Origin: Spirochaetales bacterium
GTDB taxonomy: Bacteria; Spirochaetota; Spirochaetia; Treponematales; UBA12059
Direction of reading: 5' to 3'
Assembly: GCA_004525355.1 (NCBI GenBank)
Contig: SPCK01000045.1
Coordinates: 1-10,406 of the forward strand
Length of the DNA stretch: 10,406 bases
In this document: positions 1 to 6,669 of the stretch, in pieces
How positions within the stretch are numbered: position 1 is the first letter of the stretch
Layout of the letters: each line of letters begins with the position of its first letter
Notes under the pieces: model-generated
What the model was told of the DNA's origin: nothing
Databases searched by the model: none
What the model saw: the letters and a program-made list of their open reading frames with translations, nothing else
Program-made: the position numbers and the translations under genes

Positions 1-2117
1 AGCTCAAGGTCGATTCTCCCGCGGAGGAATTCGATCGCGGCCAGTGCGTCGACCCTGAAGAGCCGCGATGCCGATTCACTCGCCTGCGCAATGATATTCA
101 ACGAGCGGACAAGGGCTCCGGTCATGAACTCGCCGATCGCGCGGGCGTAGGCAGCCATAAAACGCTCATGATCATCGCCGCCAGATTCGGAGAGATCCAA
201 AGCGTTTCCAAGATAGTCCGAAGCCTCGCTATAGCGACCGGCCGCAAGAGAGGACAGTCCCATCATCCGGTGGGCGCGGACTTCAAGCTTTACCGGTGCT
301 CCCTTGCCGATAGCCAGGAGTGCCTCCCTCGCGCCCTTCGCCGAACGATCCGCATCGCCTTGTGCATAGGCAAGCTCGGCTTTGATCAAACCGCGTACCG
401 TGTTGGCCCGAATCCCGCCGATAACCCCGTCTCCGGCGGCAGCAACTTCGCAGGCGTCCCTGTCGCCCCTGCTGAGCGCGGACCAGAAGCGGTGTATGGC
501 AGCAAAGGAAGGAGACAGAAAACCGGGCAATTCGGTAGTGCCGGTTCTCGCTGAGAGTGCATCGCTGAATATGCTGTCGTAGAGCAGGGATTCCTTTTCC
601 AGTTGCTCGCCGACTCTGGCCAGGAGGCCGAGCGAGGGACGAATAAGCTTACGTTCATACAGGCAGATAAGGTAGGAGCGATATTCCGACTCAACGAAAG
701 CCACGCCATCCGTACCCGCCGCAGCGACGATGATATCCGCCTCGAGCGGTCTTCGGAATTTCAGGCGATCTACGGGATCGACGAGTCCCGCGCGCACCAG
801 GAGATCCTGCAGGACGCGTGCGCCGCCGGGCGGAAGCCCCATCCGTAGGAAGAATTCTACCGTTTGCGCCGCGTCAAGTACCCCATCCGCCAGCAGAAGC
901 CCGTACAGGAACAGGGTGACTTCGCGAGGAAGCAAGGACAACACCGGGGCAGCGCAGCCGCTCTCGTGCCTTGCAGCCTTGCGGTGACCGCACAGGGCCG
1001 CAAAACGATGCTTAAGCCTATTGCGCACTTGGCCCGTACTCGACCCAAGCGCGCGTTCCATCGACGAGACGATGCGATCCGGAGATGGTGCCTCGATGTG
1101 GACCGGTAGTGCCTCGCCCCAGGAATCCGGAAGCCTTGACGCATCGCAGACGAGATAACGCTCCGCACCCCTGCCTGTGGCCAGTCGATCGGCGATCAGG
1201 GAAACCGTTCCTGCGGGAAATCCCGTAGGCTTGGTGCAGAGCAACACGGCATTGCGTTCGCCGAGGGCGTCAAGCGCGAGGTTCAGGAAAGATTCGCAAC
1301 CCTGCCTGAGGGCCTCATCAGGAACGTCGGCGTACGTTCCCGTTACGGCGGAGCGGAATGCAGGCAGAAAGGCCTCGATCTCCGAGCGCAGCTCGGCTGA
1401 AAGTGGATTCATGATTGACGCCAAAAGTGTCTCGTCGAGTACCTCGGTAAATGGAGAAAACGACCGGGCGGCGACGTGGGCGGATTGCAGGGCAATAACC
1501 GGCATATCCGGAATACTGTTCCTGGTCGCCTCGGCGATACCCGCGACGGAACGCGAGGGACGATATCCTTCGATCCTGGCCAGGCGCCAACGCTTCGCAA
1601 GAATATCCGGTAGCGCCGCGAATAATCCGTCGGGTGAGTGTTCTTCGGCCAGCAGCTTGGACGCATCGGCGTCTGCAAGGCAGAGTTCGTGCAATGGGGG
1701 TGTCCAGCGCTCTTCGCCTTCAGACAATTCGAAGCCAAAGTAGGAATCCAGGGCTGACCTGGCTTCCTTGCTGAAAATGACGCCATATGGTTCTTCGGTT
1801 GACAATCTGAGTGTTTCGAAGACAAAGAGAGCGTCGTCTATCGTTTCCGCACGATGCACAACGAGACAGGCTCCCTGTAAGGCCGCTTTGGCGTCATTGA
1901 TCGCGAGCTTGAAACGCGAAATGGTGACGGCGGCAAGAAACCTGTCAAAGGATCCCGTGTCGGGGAAGGTGGCGACGAAAGGTGTATTCTTGGATCCGGC
2001 GCTCCCGCCCAAGTCGGATGCGATTGTACGCATTTCGGCGATCAGGGTCGGAGCTACTTGGCGGCCGATCCGTTCCAGTTGGGAAATATAGTCAATTATA
2101 ACGCCACAATAAATCAT
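1..2117 (-). CDS. Large multidomain regulatory/TPR protein, degenerate cyclase-like and STAND-like regions (partial, C-terminus outside window)
   Basis: The minus strand is open without a stop from the ATG at 2117 to the left edge (705 codons read through line by line), so the C-terminus is missing. The ATG at 2117 is chosen because AGGA lies 7 nt upstream; an in-frame ATG at 2135 has no Shine-Dalgarno sequence and would sit almost on the predicted transcript start. Residues about 1-145 follow the outline of a class III nucleotide cyclase domain (FVATFPD near 47-53, a final YGVIFSKEAR strand/helix near 111-120), but I see no metal-binding aspartate pattern. Residues about 175-365 resemble a STAND/AAA_16 ATPase with no proper P-loop (IEGYRPSRS at 182-190 stands where one would be). 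Residues about 395-455 look like a winged helix. From about 540 there are TPR-like helical hairpins, for example MMGLSSLAAGRYSEASDYLG at 618-637. The reading frame is certain. The domain reading is inference and the function is unknown. Confidence 0.85.
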   Translation of the reverse strand, partial: MIYCGVIIDYISQLERIGRQVAPTLIAEMRTIASDLGGSAGSKNTPFVATFPDTGSFDRFLAAVTISRFKLAINDAKAALQGACLVVHRAETIDDALFVFETLRLSTEEPYGVIFSKEARSALDSYFGFELSEGEERWTPPLHELCLADADASKLLAEEHSPDGLFAALPDILAKRWRLARIEGYRPSRSVAGIAEATRNSIPDMPVIALQSAHVAARSFSPFTEVLDETLLASIMNPLSAELRSEIEAFLPAFRSAVTGTYADVPDEALRQGCESFLNLALDALGERNAVLLCTKPTGFPAGTVSLIADRLATGRGAERYLVCDASRLPDSWGEALPVHIEAPSPDRIVSSMERALGSSTGQVRNRLKHRFAALCGHRKAARHESGCAAPVLSLLPREVTLFLYGLLLADGVLDAAQTVEFFLRMGLPPGGARVLQDLLVRAGLVDPVDRLKFRRPLEADIIVAAAGTDGVAFVESEYRSYLICLYERKLIRPSLGLLARVGEQLEKESLLYDSIFSDALSARTGTTELPGFLSPSFAAIHRFWSALSRGDRDACEVAAAGDGVIGGIRANTVRGLIKAELAYAQGDADRSAKGAREALLAIGKGAPVKLEVRAHRMMGLSSLAAGRYSEASDYLGNALDLSESGGDDHERFMAAYARAIGEFMTGALVRSLNIIAQASESASRLFRVDALAAIEFLRGRIDLE

Positions 2118-2149
2118 CGAACCATCCTGCAACATTTTTTTTCAAAGAC

Positions 2150-2178
2150 ATTATAACCGACTGGAGCATCGTCGGGAA
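2150..2178 (-). promoter_or_regulatory. Predicted sigma-70 promoter for the left minus-strand gene
   Basis: Read on the minus strand, 2155-2150 is a perfect TATAAT. A weak -35 candidate, TTCCCG, occupies 2178-2173 with a 17-nt spacer. The transcript would start near 2143, giving a leader of about 26 nt before the ATG at 2117. The -10 element is strong and the -35 poor, so an activator may be needed. Confidence 0.5.
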
Positions 2179-2191
2179 GCGGAAACGGTGT

Positions 2192-2218
2192 CGTCCTGTA
2201 GGACGCCATCCCTATAGG
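2192..2218. repeat. Two adjacent palindromes in the divergent promoter region (possible operators)
   Basis: At 2192-2205 there is a perfect inverted repeat CGTCCT-GT-AGGACG (6-bp arms, 2-bp centre). At 2211-2218 there is an 8-bp palindrome CCTATAGG that ends one base before the -35 box at 2220. They lie between two diverging promoters, a typical position for a regulator site. No T-run follows, so this is not a terminator. The binding protein is unknown. Confidence 0.45.
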
Positions 2219-2219
2219 C

Positions 2220-2249
2220 TTGACGATATTTTTTTTGCCGTGCTACAAT
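2220..2249 (+). promoter_or_regulatory. Predicted sigma-70 promoter of the partner-switching operon
   Basis: TTGACG at 2220-2225 and TACAAT at 2244-2249 are separated by 18 nt, and the -10 is preceded by TGC, giving an extended -10 element. Transcription would begin near 2256, leaving a leader of about 86 nt before the ATG at 2342. This placement also rules out a GTG start at 2240, which lies inside the promoter. Confidence 0.65.
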
Positions 2250-2341
2250 TGCTATTGTATCGTGGACTCTTTCGTCAGCCAGGTGGGGGAGGCGTGTTCT
2301 TTCGATTTGCCACGATCCGATCGCCACTCCAAGGGATGCCC

Positions 2342-4294
2342 ATGACCATCAGCTCGTTCAGTCAGGTTGTCGAATCGCCCCTGTTGGCCAAGCTTCTCAT
2401 TCTGGCCAGTATCTCCGTCATATTCTTCTACCTGAGACGGAAGGATGCCGAGGGACATTCGGGTTCCTTTATCGCGAGTATGGCGTTTCTGGCGGTACGG
2501 GACGTGATGGTTGCCCTTTTCCCCGTGCCGGAATTGTTCCTGGTTTCCGATATCATCTATTTCTGTTTCGTACTCTATATTTTCATGGCACCGTACATGG
2601 TCGTCCGGCCAGCGTTGATACTGGTCATTGTCTTGAATATCCTGCTTGCCGGGTTGTATGTAGCCCGATTCGTTTTCGGAGTGGCGGCATTTCTGCCGTC
2701 CTGGCTTTTCGGTGTGATTCCTGTTCTTGATATCCTGCTTGTCGGCGTATTCGCTTTCATCTGGAGGAATGTCAAGAAGGAAAGTATCGCCCGCCAGATT
2801 GTAGGAGCCATTTGGCCCGTCAGCGTGCCAGTCCTGCTGGCGTATGCGGTAGCGGCCATCATTTTCGGATACGGAAACGATCTGTTCCAGCGATTGGCCG
2901 TGCCGATCTCATACGGTTGGTTCGTGGCCGCCGCCTTGACTTCGATCCGGATGCAGGATGACCAGATGGTGACCGCCGTTTCCTATTATGAAAGTTCCAT
3001 TGATTCGCTCTACAACCTGCTCATGAACACGGGACCGGCCCTCAAGGGTAGTTTTACCACTGAGGACGTGCTTGCCAGCATGAACGAGGCGATCGTGTCT
3101 GAAACCCATGCCGATGGCGGCCTAATCTTTCTGGTGGACGAATTCGAGGATCTTATCGTATGCAAGTCGTACGTCGGCTCGTTCCCGCCCCCGGTCAATC
3201 TGCCTGAAAGCTTGCCACGCAAGGCAAATCGCGTGGAATCCTTCATGAAGCACGTTGAATTCCGGCTCGGCGAAGGGGTTTTCGGTGAAGTCGCCAAGAC
3301 CGGAAAGAACATCTATATACCGAACGTGACTGACGATCCACGGATCGTAGTCAACGGGGAAGAGGAATTCCTGCGCCTGGCTTCTTTCATGGCCGTCCCC
3401 CTGATGGTGGAAGACAAGATCATCGGCGTTGCCGCGGTTGCCCGCAAGAATCGGGATAATGCATTTACCGAGGAGGATTTCGACCGATGCAAGCTTCTTG
3501 CCAACTTCGGTACCCTGGCGGTAAGCAACTTCTTCTCGTTCCTCGCGGCGAATGAGAAGAGCGGGCTTGAGCAGTCCGCAGGTATCGCGGCAGAGATACA
3601 GCGGAGCATCATCCCCAAGAAGATTCCGCAGTTTCCCGGATTGGGTATCGGTGCTTTCTCCATGCCGGCGCGCGGCGTATCGGGCGATTACTTCGACATC
3701 ATCCAGACCAGGTCCGATCGCGTCGTGTGCGTAATCGGCGATGTCGCGGGCAAGGGCGTTTCCGCAGCGCTTATCATGGTGATGGTGCGATCAATCCTGC
3801 ACCTTATCACCAATACCAACAAGGATATCGCGACGGTACTCAACTGGGTCAACAAAGGCATTACGGGAAAAATCGACCTGGATCACTACGCTACGCTGGG
3901 TATCGTGGCCGTTAACATCAACACCGGCGAGGTAGAGTACTCGAACGCGTCGCACCAGGCCCTGCTCGTCTACCGAAGATCCAGCGATTCTATCGAGACG
4001 CTGGAGCTCAAGAGCGTACCCATCGGGGTCGAACGCACTACAGAATACGCCAGGAAAGCCCTCAAGCTGGCTGATGGTGACATCGTGGTCATGTATACTG
4101 ATGGTATCGTGGAGGCGATGAACGAGCAGGGTAAGCAATTCGGAAGAAAGGGCTTGTCACAGGTGATAGTCAGGCACCGCGACCTTGCACCAAAGGAAAT
4201 CGTGAATAGAATTAAGGGCGATTTATCCTCGTTCGTCGGATCGGTTCGCCAACACGACGATCAGACTGTGCTCGTACTCAAGATGAAATTATAG
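2342..4294 (+). CDS. Membrane-bound PP2C/SpoIIE-type serine phosphatase with GAF sensor domain (RsbU-like)
   Basis: The product (650 aa) is expected to dephosphorylate the STAS protein encoded next, turning a membrane or cytoplasmic signal into a partner-switch output. Roughly seven hydrophobic helices fill residues 14-200 (about 14-31, 43-60, 66-86, 90-112, 121-140, 155-176, 186-201). A GAF domain follows (about 238-400; GEGVFGEVAKTGKNIYIPNV at 310-329, SFMAVPLMVEDKIIGVAAV at 348-366). A linker of the RsbU type (EIQRSIIPKKIP, 418-429) leads to the PP2C domain (about 438-650). The PP2C metal motifs are intact: VSGDYFD (D449), IGDVAGKGVSAAL (D467), YTDGIVEA (D587) and DDQT (D639/D640). The start at 2342 has AAGGGA at 2331-2336 with 5-nt spacing. 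An in-frame GTG at 2294 and ATG at 2336 are less likely alternatives. The gene heads a three-gene operon, 16 nt before the STAS gene. The sensed signal cannot be told from the sequence. Confidence 0.93.
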   Translation: MTISSFSQVVESPLLAKLLILASISVIFFYLRRKDAEGHSGSFIASMAFLAVRDVMVALFPVPELFLVSDIIYFCFVLYIFMAPYMVVRPALILVIVLNILLAGLYVARFVFGVAAFLPSWLFGVIPVLDILLVGVFAFIWRNVKKESIARQIVGAIWPVSVPVLLAYAVAAIIFGYGNDLFQRLAVPISYGWFVAAALTSIRMQDDQMVTAVSYYESSIDSLYNLLMNTGPALKGSFTTEDVLASMNEAIVSETHADGGLIFLVDEFEDLIVCKSYVGSFPPPVNLPESLPRKANRVESFMKHVEFRLGEGVFGEVAKTGKNIYIPNVTDDPRIVVNGEEEFLRLASFMAVPLMVEDKIIGVAAVARKNRDNAFTEEDFDRCKLLANFGTLAVSNFFSFLAANEKSGLEQSAGIAAEIQRSIIPKKIPQFPGLGIGAFSMPARGVSGDYFDIIQTRSDRVVCVIGDVAGKGVSAALIMVMVRSILHLITNTNKDIATVLNWVNKGITGKIDLDHYATLGIVAVNINTGEVEYSNASHQALLVYRRSSDSIETLELKSVPIGVERTTEYARKALKLADGDIVVMYTDGIVEAMNEQGKQFGRKGLSQVIVRHRDLAPKEIVNRIKGDLSSFVGSVRQHDDQTVLVLKMKL

Positions 4295-4310
4295 CGGAAG
4301 GAGCTAATGC

Positions 4311-4649
4311 ATGGAGCTCAAGATCCGGAAGAGCGGTGATAACTACATTATTGACGTAAATGGGGAAATGGACTTGTACAACTCGTACAAGCTCAAGGAA
4401 CTGGTCATGAAAATGCTCGAGAAGAAGGTCGAGCACTTCATCATCAACCTGGAAAACGTCGATTATATCGACTCGAGTGGCATAGGAGCCCTCATTTATA
4501 TCTGCTCGACCATAAAGAAGATGAACTTCAGGTTGATCATCACGAACATTCATGGTTCGGTCAAGAAGGTCATCGAGTTGACCAAGCTCATGGGCTACTT
4601 CCCGATAACAAACAGCATCGAGGAAGCCATACTGCAGATGGAAGACTAA
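4311..4649 (+). CDS. STAS-domain anti-sigma factor antagonist-like protein (RsbV/SpoIIAA family)
   Basis: This 112-residue protein is a single STAS domain, the usual length of the SpoIIAA/RsbV family. In partner switching such a protein is phosphorylated by its cognate GHKL kinase and reactivated by a PP2C phosphatase; the unphosphorylated form binds the kinase and frees the kinase's target. The signature loop DSSGIGALIYI begins at Asp54, so Ser55/Ser56 contain the predicted phosphorylation site. An AAGGAG ribosome binding site at 4298-4303 lies 7 nt before the ATG. The gene is 16 nt behind the phosphatase and 11 nt ahead of the kinase gene, so all three should be co-transcribed. Family membership is clear; pairing with these neighbours is inferred from gene order. 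Confidence 0.94.
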   Translation: MELKIRKSGDNYIIDVNGEMDLYNSYKLKELVMKMLEKKVEHFIINLENVDYIDSSGIGALIYICSTIKKMNFRLIITNIHGSVKKVIELTKLMGYFPITNSIEEAILQMED

Positions 4650-4660
4650 GGGAGGCAGTC

Positions 4661-5218
4661 ATGTCCGAGAATACTTATCTGAATGACATCCATGAGATCC
4701 GCGTCGACGAGAATAATCCCCTTTTTGACAAGACCGGGCTCCTGTACAAGGAATTTCCATCTGATTACCGGCAGATCCGGTATTTTACGCTCCTGATCGT
4801 CCAGTCCGCGCCCTTGGAGATCAAGGAGATCAACCTGCTTGAACAGCAGATCAGCGAAGTCATCAAAAACGCGGTCAAACACGGGAACCACAGCGACCCG
4901 GCCAGGAAGGTACGCGTCTGGTACTCTTTCGACTCGACGCATGCCCACCTGATAGTCCAGGACGAGGGCGAGGGTTTCCGGGACCTTGAAGTCTGGAACG
5001 CATTCAACCGCAAGCGCCTCGAGATTCTGGCCGAACAGGACTTCGAGAAGCTTGCCGATTACGTCTCGTTTCGTACCCAAAAGAGCGATGACAACGACGG
5101 TGGCAACGCCTTGTTCGCGGCGCTCGAGTACTGGAACGGGGGCTTCTTTTTCAACAACAAGCGCAATGCCGTCGCCATGCTCAAGAAATTCCCGCAGAAA
5201 AAGCATGCGATAGCCTGA
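4661..5218 (+). CDS. RsbW/SpoIIAB-like GHKL ATP-binding protein (putative anti-sigma factor/serine kinase)
   Basis: The 185-aa product carries GHKL-ATPase motifs: an N-box ISEVIKNAVKHGNH (64-77, with E66, N70 and H74-G75) and a G1 box VQDEGEGF (99-106, with D101, G103 and G105). The region after G1 is unusual. About 40 residues (107-146) precede GGNALFAALEYWNGGFFF (147-164), which takes the place of the normal glycine-rich lid and G2 box. The role expected from context is serine kinase of the upstream STAS protein and holder of an unknown partner. The start has GGGAGG at 4650-4655, 5 nt before the ATG. It is the last gene of the operon, followed after 36 nt by a strong terminator. No sigma factor gene is adjacent, so calling it an anti-sigma factor is by homology only. 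Confidence 0.88.
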   Translation: MSENTYLNDIHEIRVDENNPLFDKTGLLYKEFPSDYRQIRYFTLLIVQSAPLEIKEINLLEQQISEVIKNAVKHGNHSDPARKVRVWYSFDSTHAHLIVQDEGEGFRDLEVWNAFNRKRLEILAEQDFEKLADYVSFRTQKSDDNDGGNALFAALEYWNGGFFFNNKRNAVAMLKKFPQKKHAIA

Positions 5219-5254
5219 CCTTCAAGGCCGGTGTATCGGTCAATGAGAATATTC

Positions 5255-5295
5255 AAGCCACGAGGAGGAGCGCGAGTCCTTCCTCGTGGCTTTTT
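5255..5295 (+). terminator. Intrinsic terminator of the partner-switching operon
   Basis: A perfect 12-bp stem (AAGCCACGAGGA at 5255-5266 with TCCTCGTGGCTT at 5281-5292) and a 14-nt loop run into five T residues at 5291-5295. The T-run overlaps the TAA stop codon of the convergent PilZ gene (5294-5296). On the minus strand the same hairpin is preceded by AAAA but followed by a poor T-tract (TTGAATATT), so termination in that direction is probably weaker. Confidence 0.9.
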
Positions 5296-6541
5296 ATGGT
5301 CGAAGTATCCGGACGCCTTCAATCGATTCGGAATCCTCGTCGGTGAACGGGCGACCGTACAGGTACTCAAAGAGGAAGCGGAAATCTTCGGGTTCCATGG
5401 CCGTGAATTCGATGCCGAAGAACCCTTCAGTCGCCTCGGCATAATGCCTTCGAATGTTTCCGGCGGCATTGACCGTTCGTCGCCTGGCCCCGATGCGCAC
5501 GGTGACTGACGTGCCATCCTTGAGCGCCTGGATGAGCCGCTCGTCGCGGCAAGCGAACAAAAGCCCACCGGCTGAAACATCTTCCACCTCGGTGCGGTAG
5601 CTTTCGTCGAGCTTGGGCGCTCCCTTGAAATAGCCGTGCAACTTGAGCGACCAGGACAACGCGCGCGAGAAGCCGTTGAAGATCTCGACGACCCGGAGAT
5701 CGAAGGGCGGTAGTCCTGCCTGCCTGTTGATGACCGTGACGTAGCCTATGGCATAATCCTGGAAGAGGATGGGCACCAAGAGCTCGGACAGTACGCCGTC
5801 GTTTCTCCTGGCCCGCTCCAGGCGTATCAGCTCATCCTCTGAAAAATCAGGTTCGAGTCCCTCTTCTTCTATAAAATATGACAGGAAATCGTCCCTGGTC
5901 AGGATAGTCCGTTCCGCGAAAGGATCGCTGATCGGGACTCCAGCCATCATGGCCGGCAGGTAGAACGACCGACCGGTAGTGGACGCGAGTATCTCGATGG
6001 GGCCTTCGGGCGTCTTGTCCTTGTACATTACGACGCCGTAGTCGCTGGCCAGGACTGCCGCCTTGCGCTCAAACTCGGCCATCAAGCCCCTGAGGTCCGA
6101 TGGCTCGAAATCAGGGGAAAGTTGGTGCTCCTCTGTCGCGGTGAAAACGCGGCTGGGCGGGAAATCGAGGTCGTACCTTTCGCCGGCGAAGGCGAATGAA
6201 ACGGTCAAGTCTCCTGGCGGCGGCAGGCGGGCGTAGCGACGGGACAGGTTTTTATATACTTTGTCCGGCATGGCGACCACAAGCGTCTTGTCGCCGGGTT
6301 CGAGGCTGGCGGTCCGGAAGGCTATGGTCTGCCCCCTGACATTATAACGGAAATCGAGCCCGATACCTTTTCGGAGCAACGCGATGGGGGCGTTATGGGC
6401 GATGGTAAGGGATTGTGCCTTCAAGTCCAAGATGTGGACGGGCCACTCGCTTCCACCGGCTGCCATGATGAGTGGCGCTTTCTCTCGCATGGCGGTGCGG
6501 AGGAGGAATTCTCGTTCGACGATCTTTACCAATGTTGCCAT
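5294..6541 (-). CDS. YcgR-like PilZ-domain protein with internal GAF-like domain (putative c-di-GMP receptor)
   Basis: The 415-aa product starts with a YcgR-N/PilZN-like beta domain (about 1-95) that ends in MPDKVYKNLSRRYARLPPPG; RRYAR (101-105) supplies the RxxxR cyclic-di-GMP motif. Beta strands of a PilZ barrel seem to begin at 110-127. The chain then departs into a region (about 140-305) whose second half looks like the end of a GAF domain (LSELLVPILFQDYAIGYVTV at 251-270). It returns to PilZ with VEDVSAGGLLF (319-329; D321, S323 and G326 give DxSxxG) and GFFGIEFTAM (373-382). In ordinary PilZ domains the two motifs are only a few tens of residues apart; here they are about 215 apart. The ATG at 6541 has AGGA 8 nt upstream. 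The gene converges on the partner-switching operon and lies downstream of the lipoprotein gene. PilZ identity is strong; ligand binding is inferred, and the domain may match a spirochaetal family of unknown function. Confidence 0.86.
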   Translation of the reverse strand: MATLVKIVEREFLLRTAMREKAPLIMAAGGSEWPVHILDLKAQSLTIAHNAPIALLRKGIGLDFRYNVRGQTIAFRTASLEPGDKTLVVAMPDKVYKNLSRRYARLPPPGDLTVSFAFAGERYDLDFPPSRVFTATEEHQLSPDFEPSDLRGLMAEFERKAAVLASDYGVVMYKDKTPEGPIEILASTTGRSFYLPAMMAGVPISDPFAERTILTRDDFLSYFIEEEGLEPDFSEDELIRLERARRNDGVLSELLVPILFQDYAIGYVTVINRQAGLPPFDLRVVEIFNGFSRALSWSLKLHGYFKGAPKLDESYRTEVEDVSAGGLLFACRDERLIQALKDGTSVTVRIGARRRTVNAAGNIRRHYAEATEGFFGIEFTAMEPEDFRFLFEYLYGRPFTDEDSESIEGVRILRP

Positions 6542-6596
6542 GTGACCATTCCTGTCGGACAGTATCGTTCAGAATCCCGGTTTTTTCCAGTCTCGT

Positions 6597-6619
6597 ATCC
6601 ATTGGTCGACCAAATGGAT
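6597..6619. repeat. Near-perfect palindrome upstream of the PilZ gene (possible operator)
   Basis: The arms ATCCAT and ATGGAT flank a perfect 10-bp palindrome TGGTCGACCA, with one unpaired A before the right arm, so 23 bp have dyad symmetry. It lies 56-78 bp upstream of the PilZ start in the 128-bp gap behind the lipoprotein gene. No T-run follows on either strand, so a regulator site or an RNA hairpin is more likely than a terminator. Confidence 0.45.
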
Positions 6620-6669
6620 TGCGTTTATTCGTCGTATAGCTTCAACCTGATACAAGCTCGGCAAGTATT

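Noticed and set aside
1177..1743. Plus-strand open frame of 188 codons in the left region
   Set aside because: It lies opposite the minus-strand gene that is open for 705 codons with a ribosome binding site and promoter; its translation is rich in Ser/Arg/Ala without recognisable motifs, typical of an antisense shadow.
1..2117. Suspicion that the left region is a pseudogene because many short frames appear on both strands
   Set aside because: Reading the minus frame line by line gave no stop from 2117 to the edge, so the gene is intact as far as can be seen.
2240..2341. N-terminal extension of the membrane phosphatase from a GTG at 2240
   Set aside because: The codon lies inside the predicted promoter, before the transcript start, and the ATG at 2342 has a well-spaced AAGGGA.
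4646..5206. 186-codon open frame on the minus strand opposite the kinase gene
   Set aside because: It mirrors the kinase gene almost end to end; the plus-strand frame has GHKL motifs, operon spacing and a ribosome binding site, and the mirror has none.
6620..6669. Short hairpin (AGCTT/AAGCT) after the lipoprotein stop as a terminator
   Set aside because: The stem is only 5 bp and no T-run follows on the minus strand.
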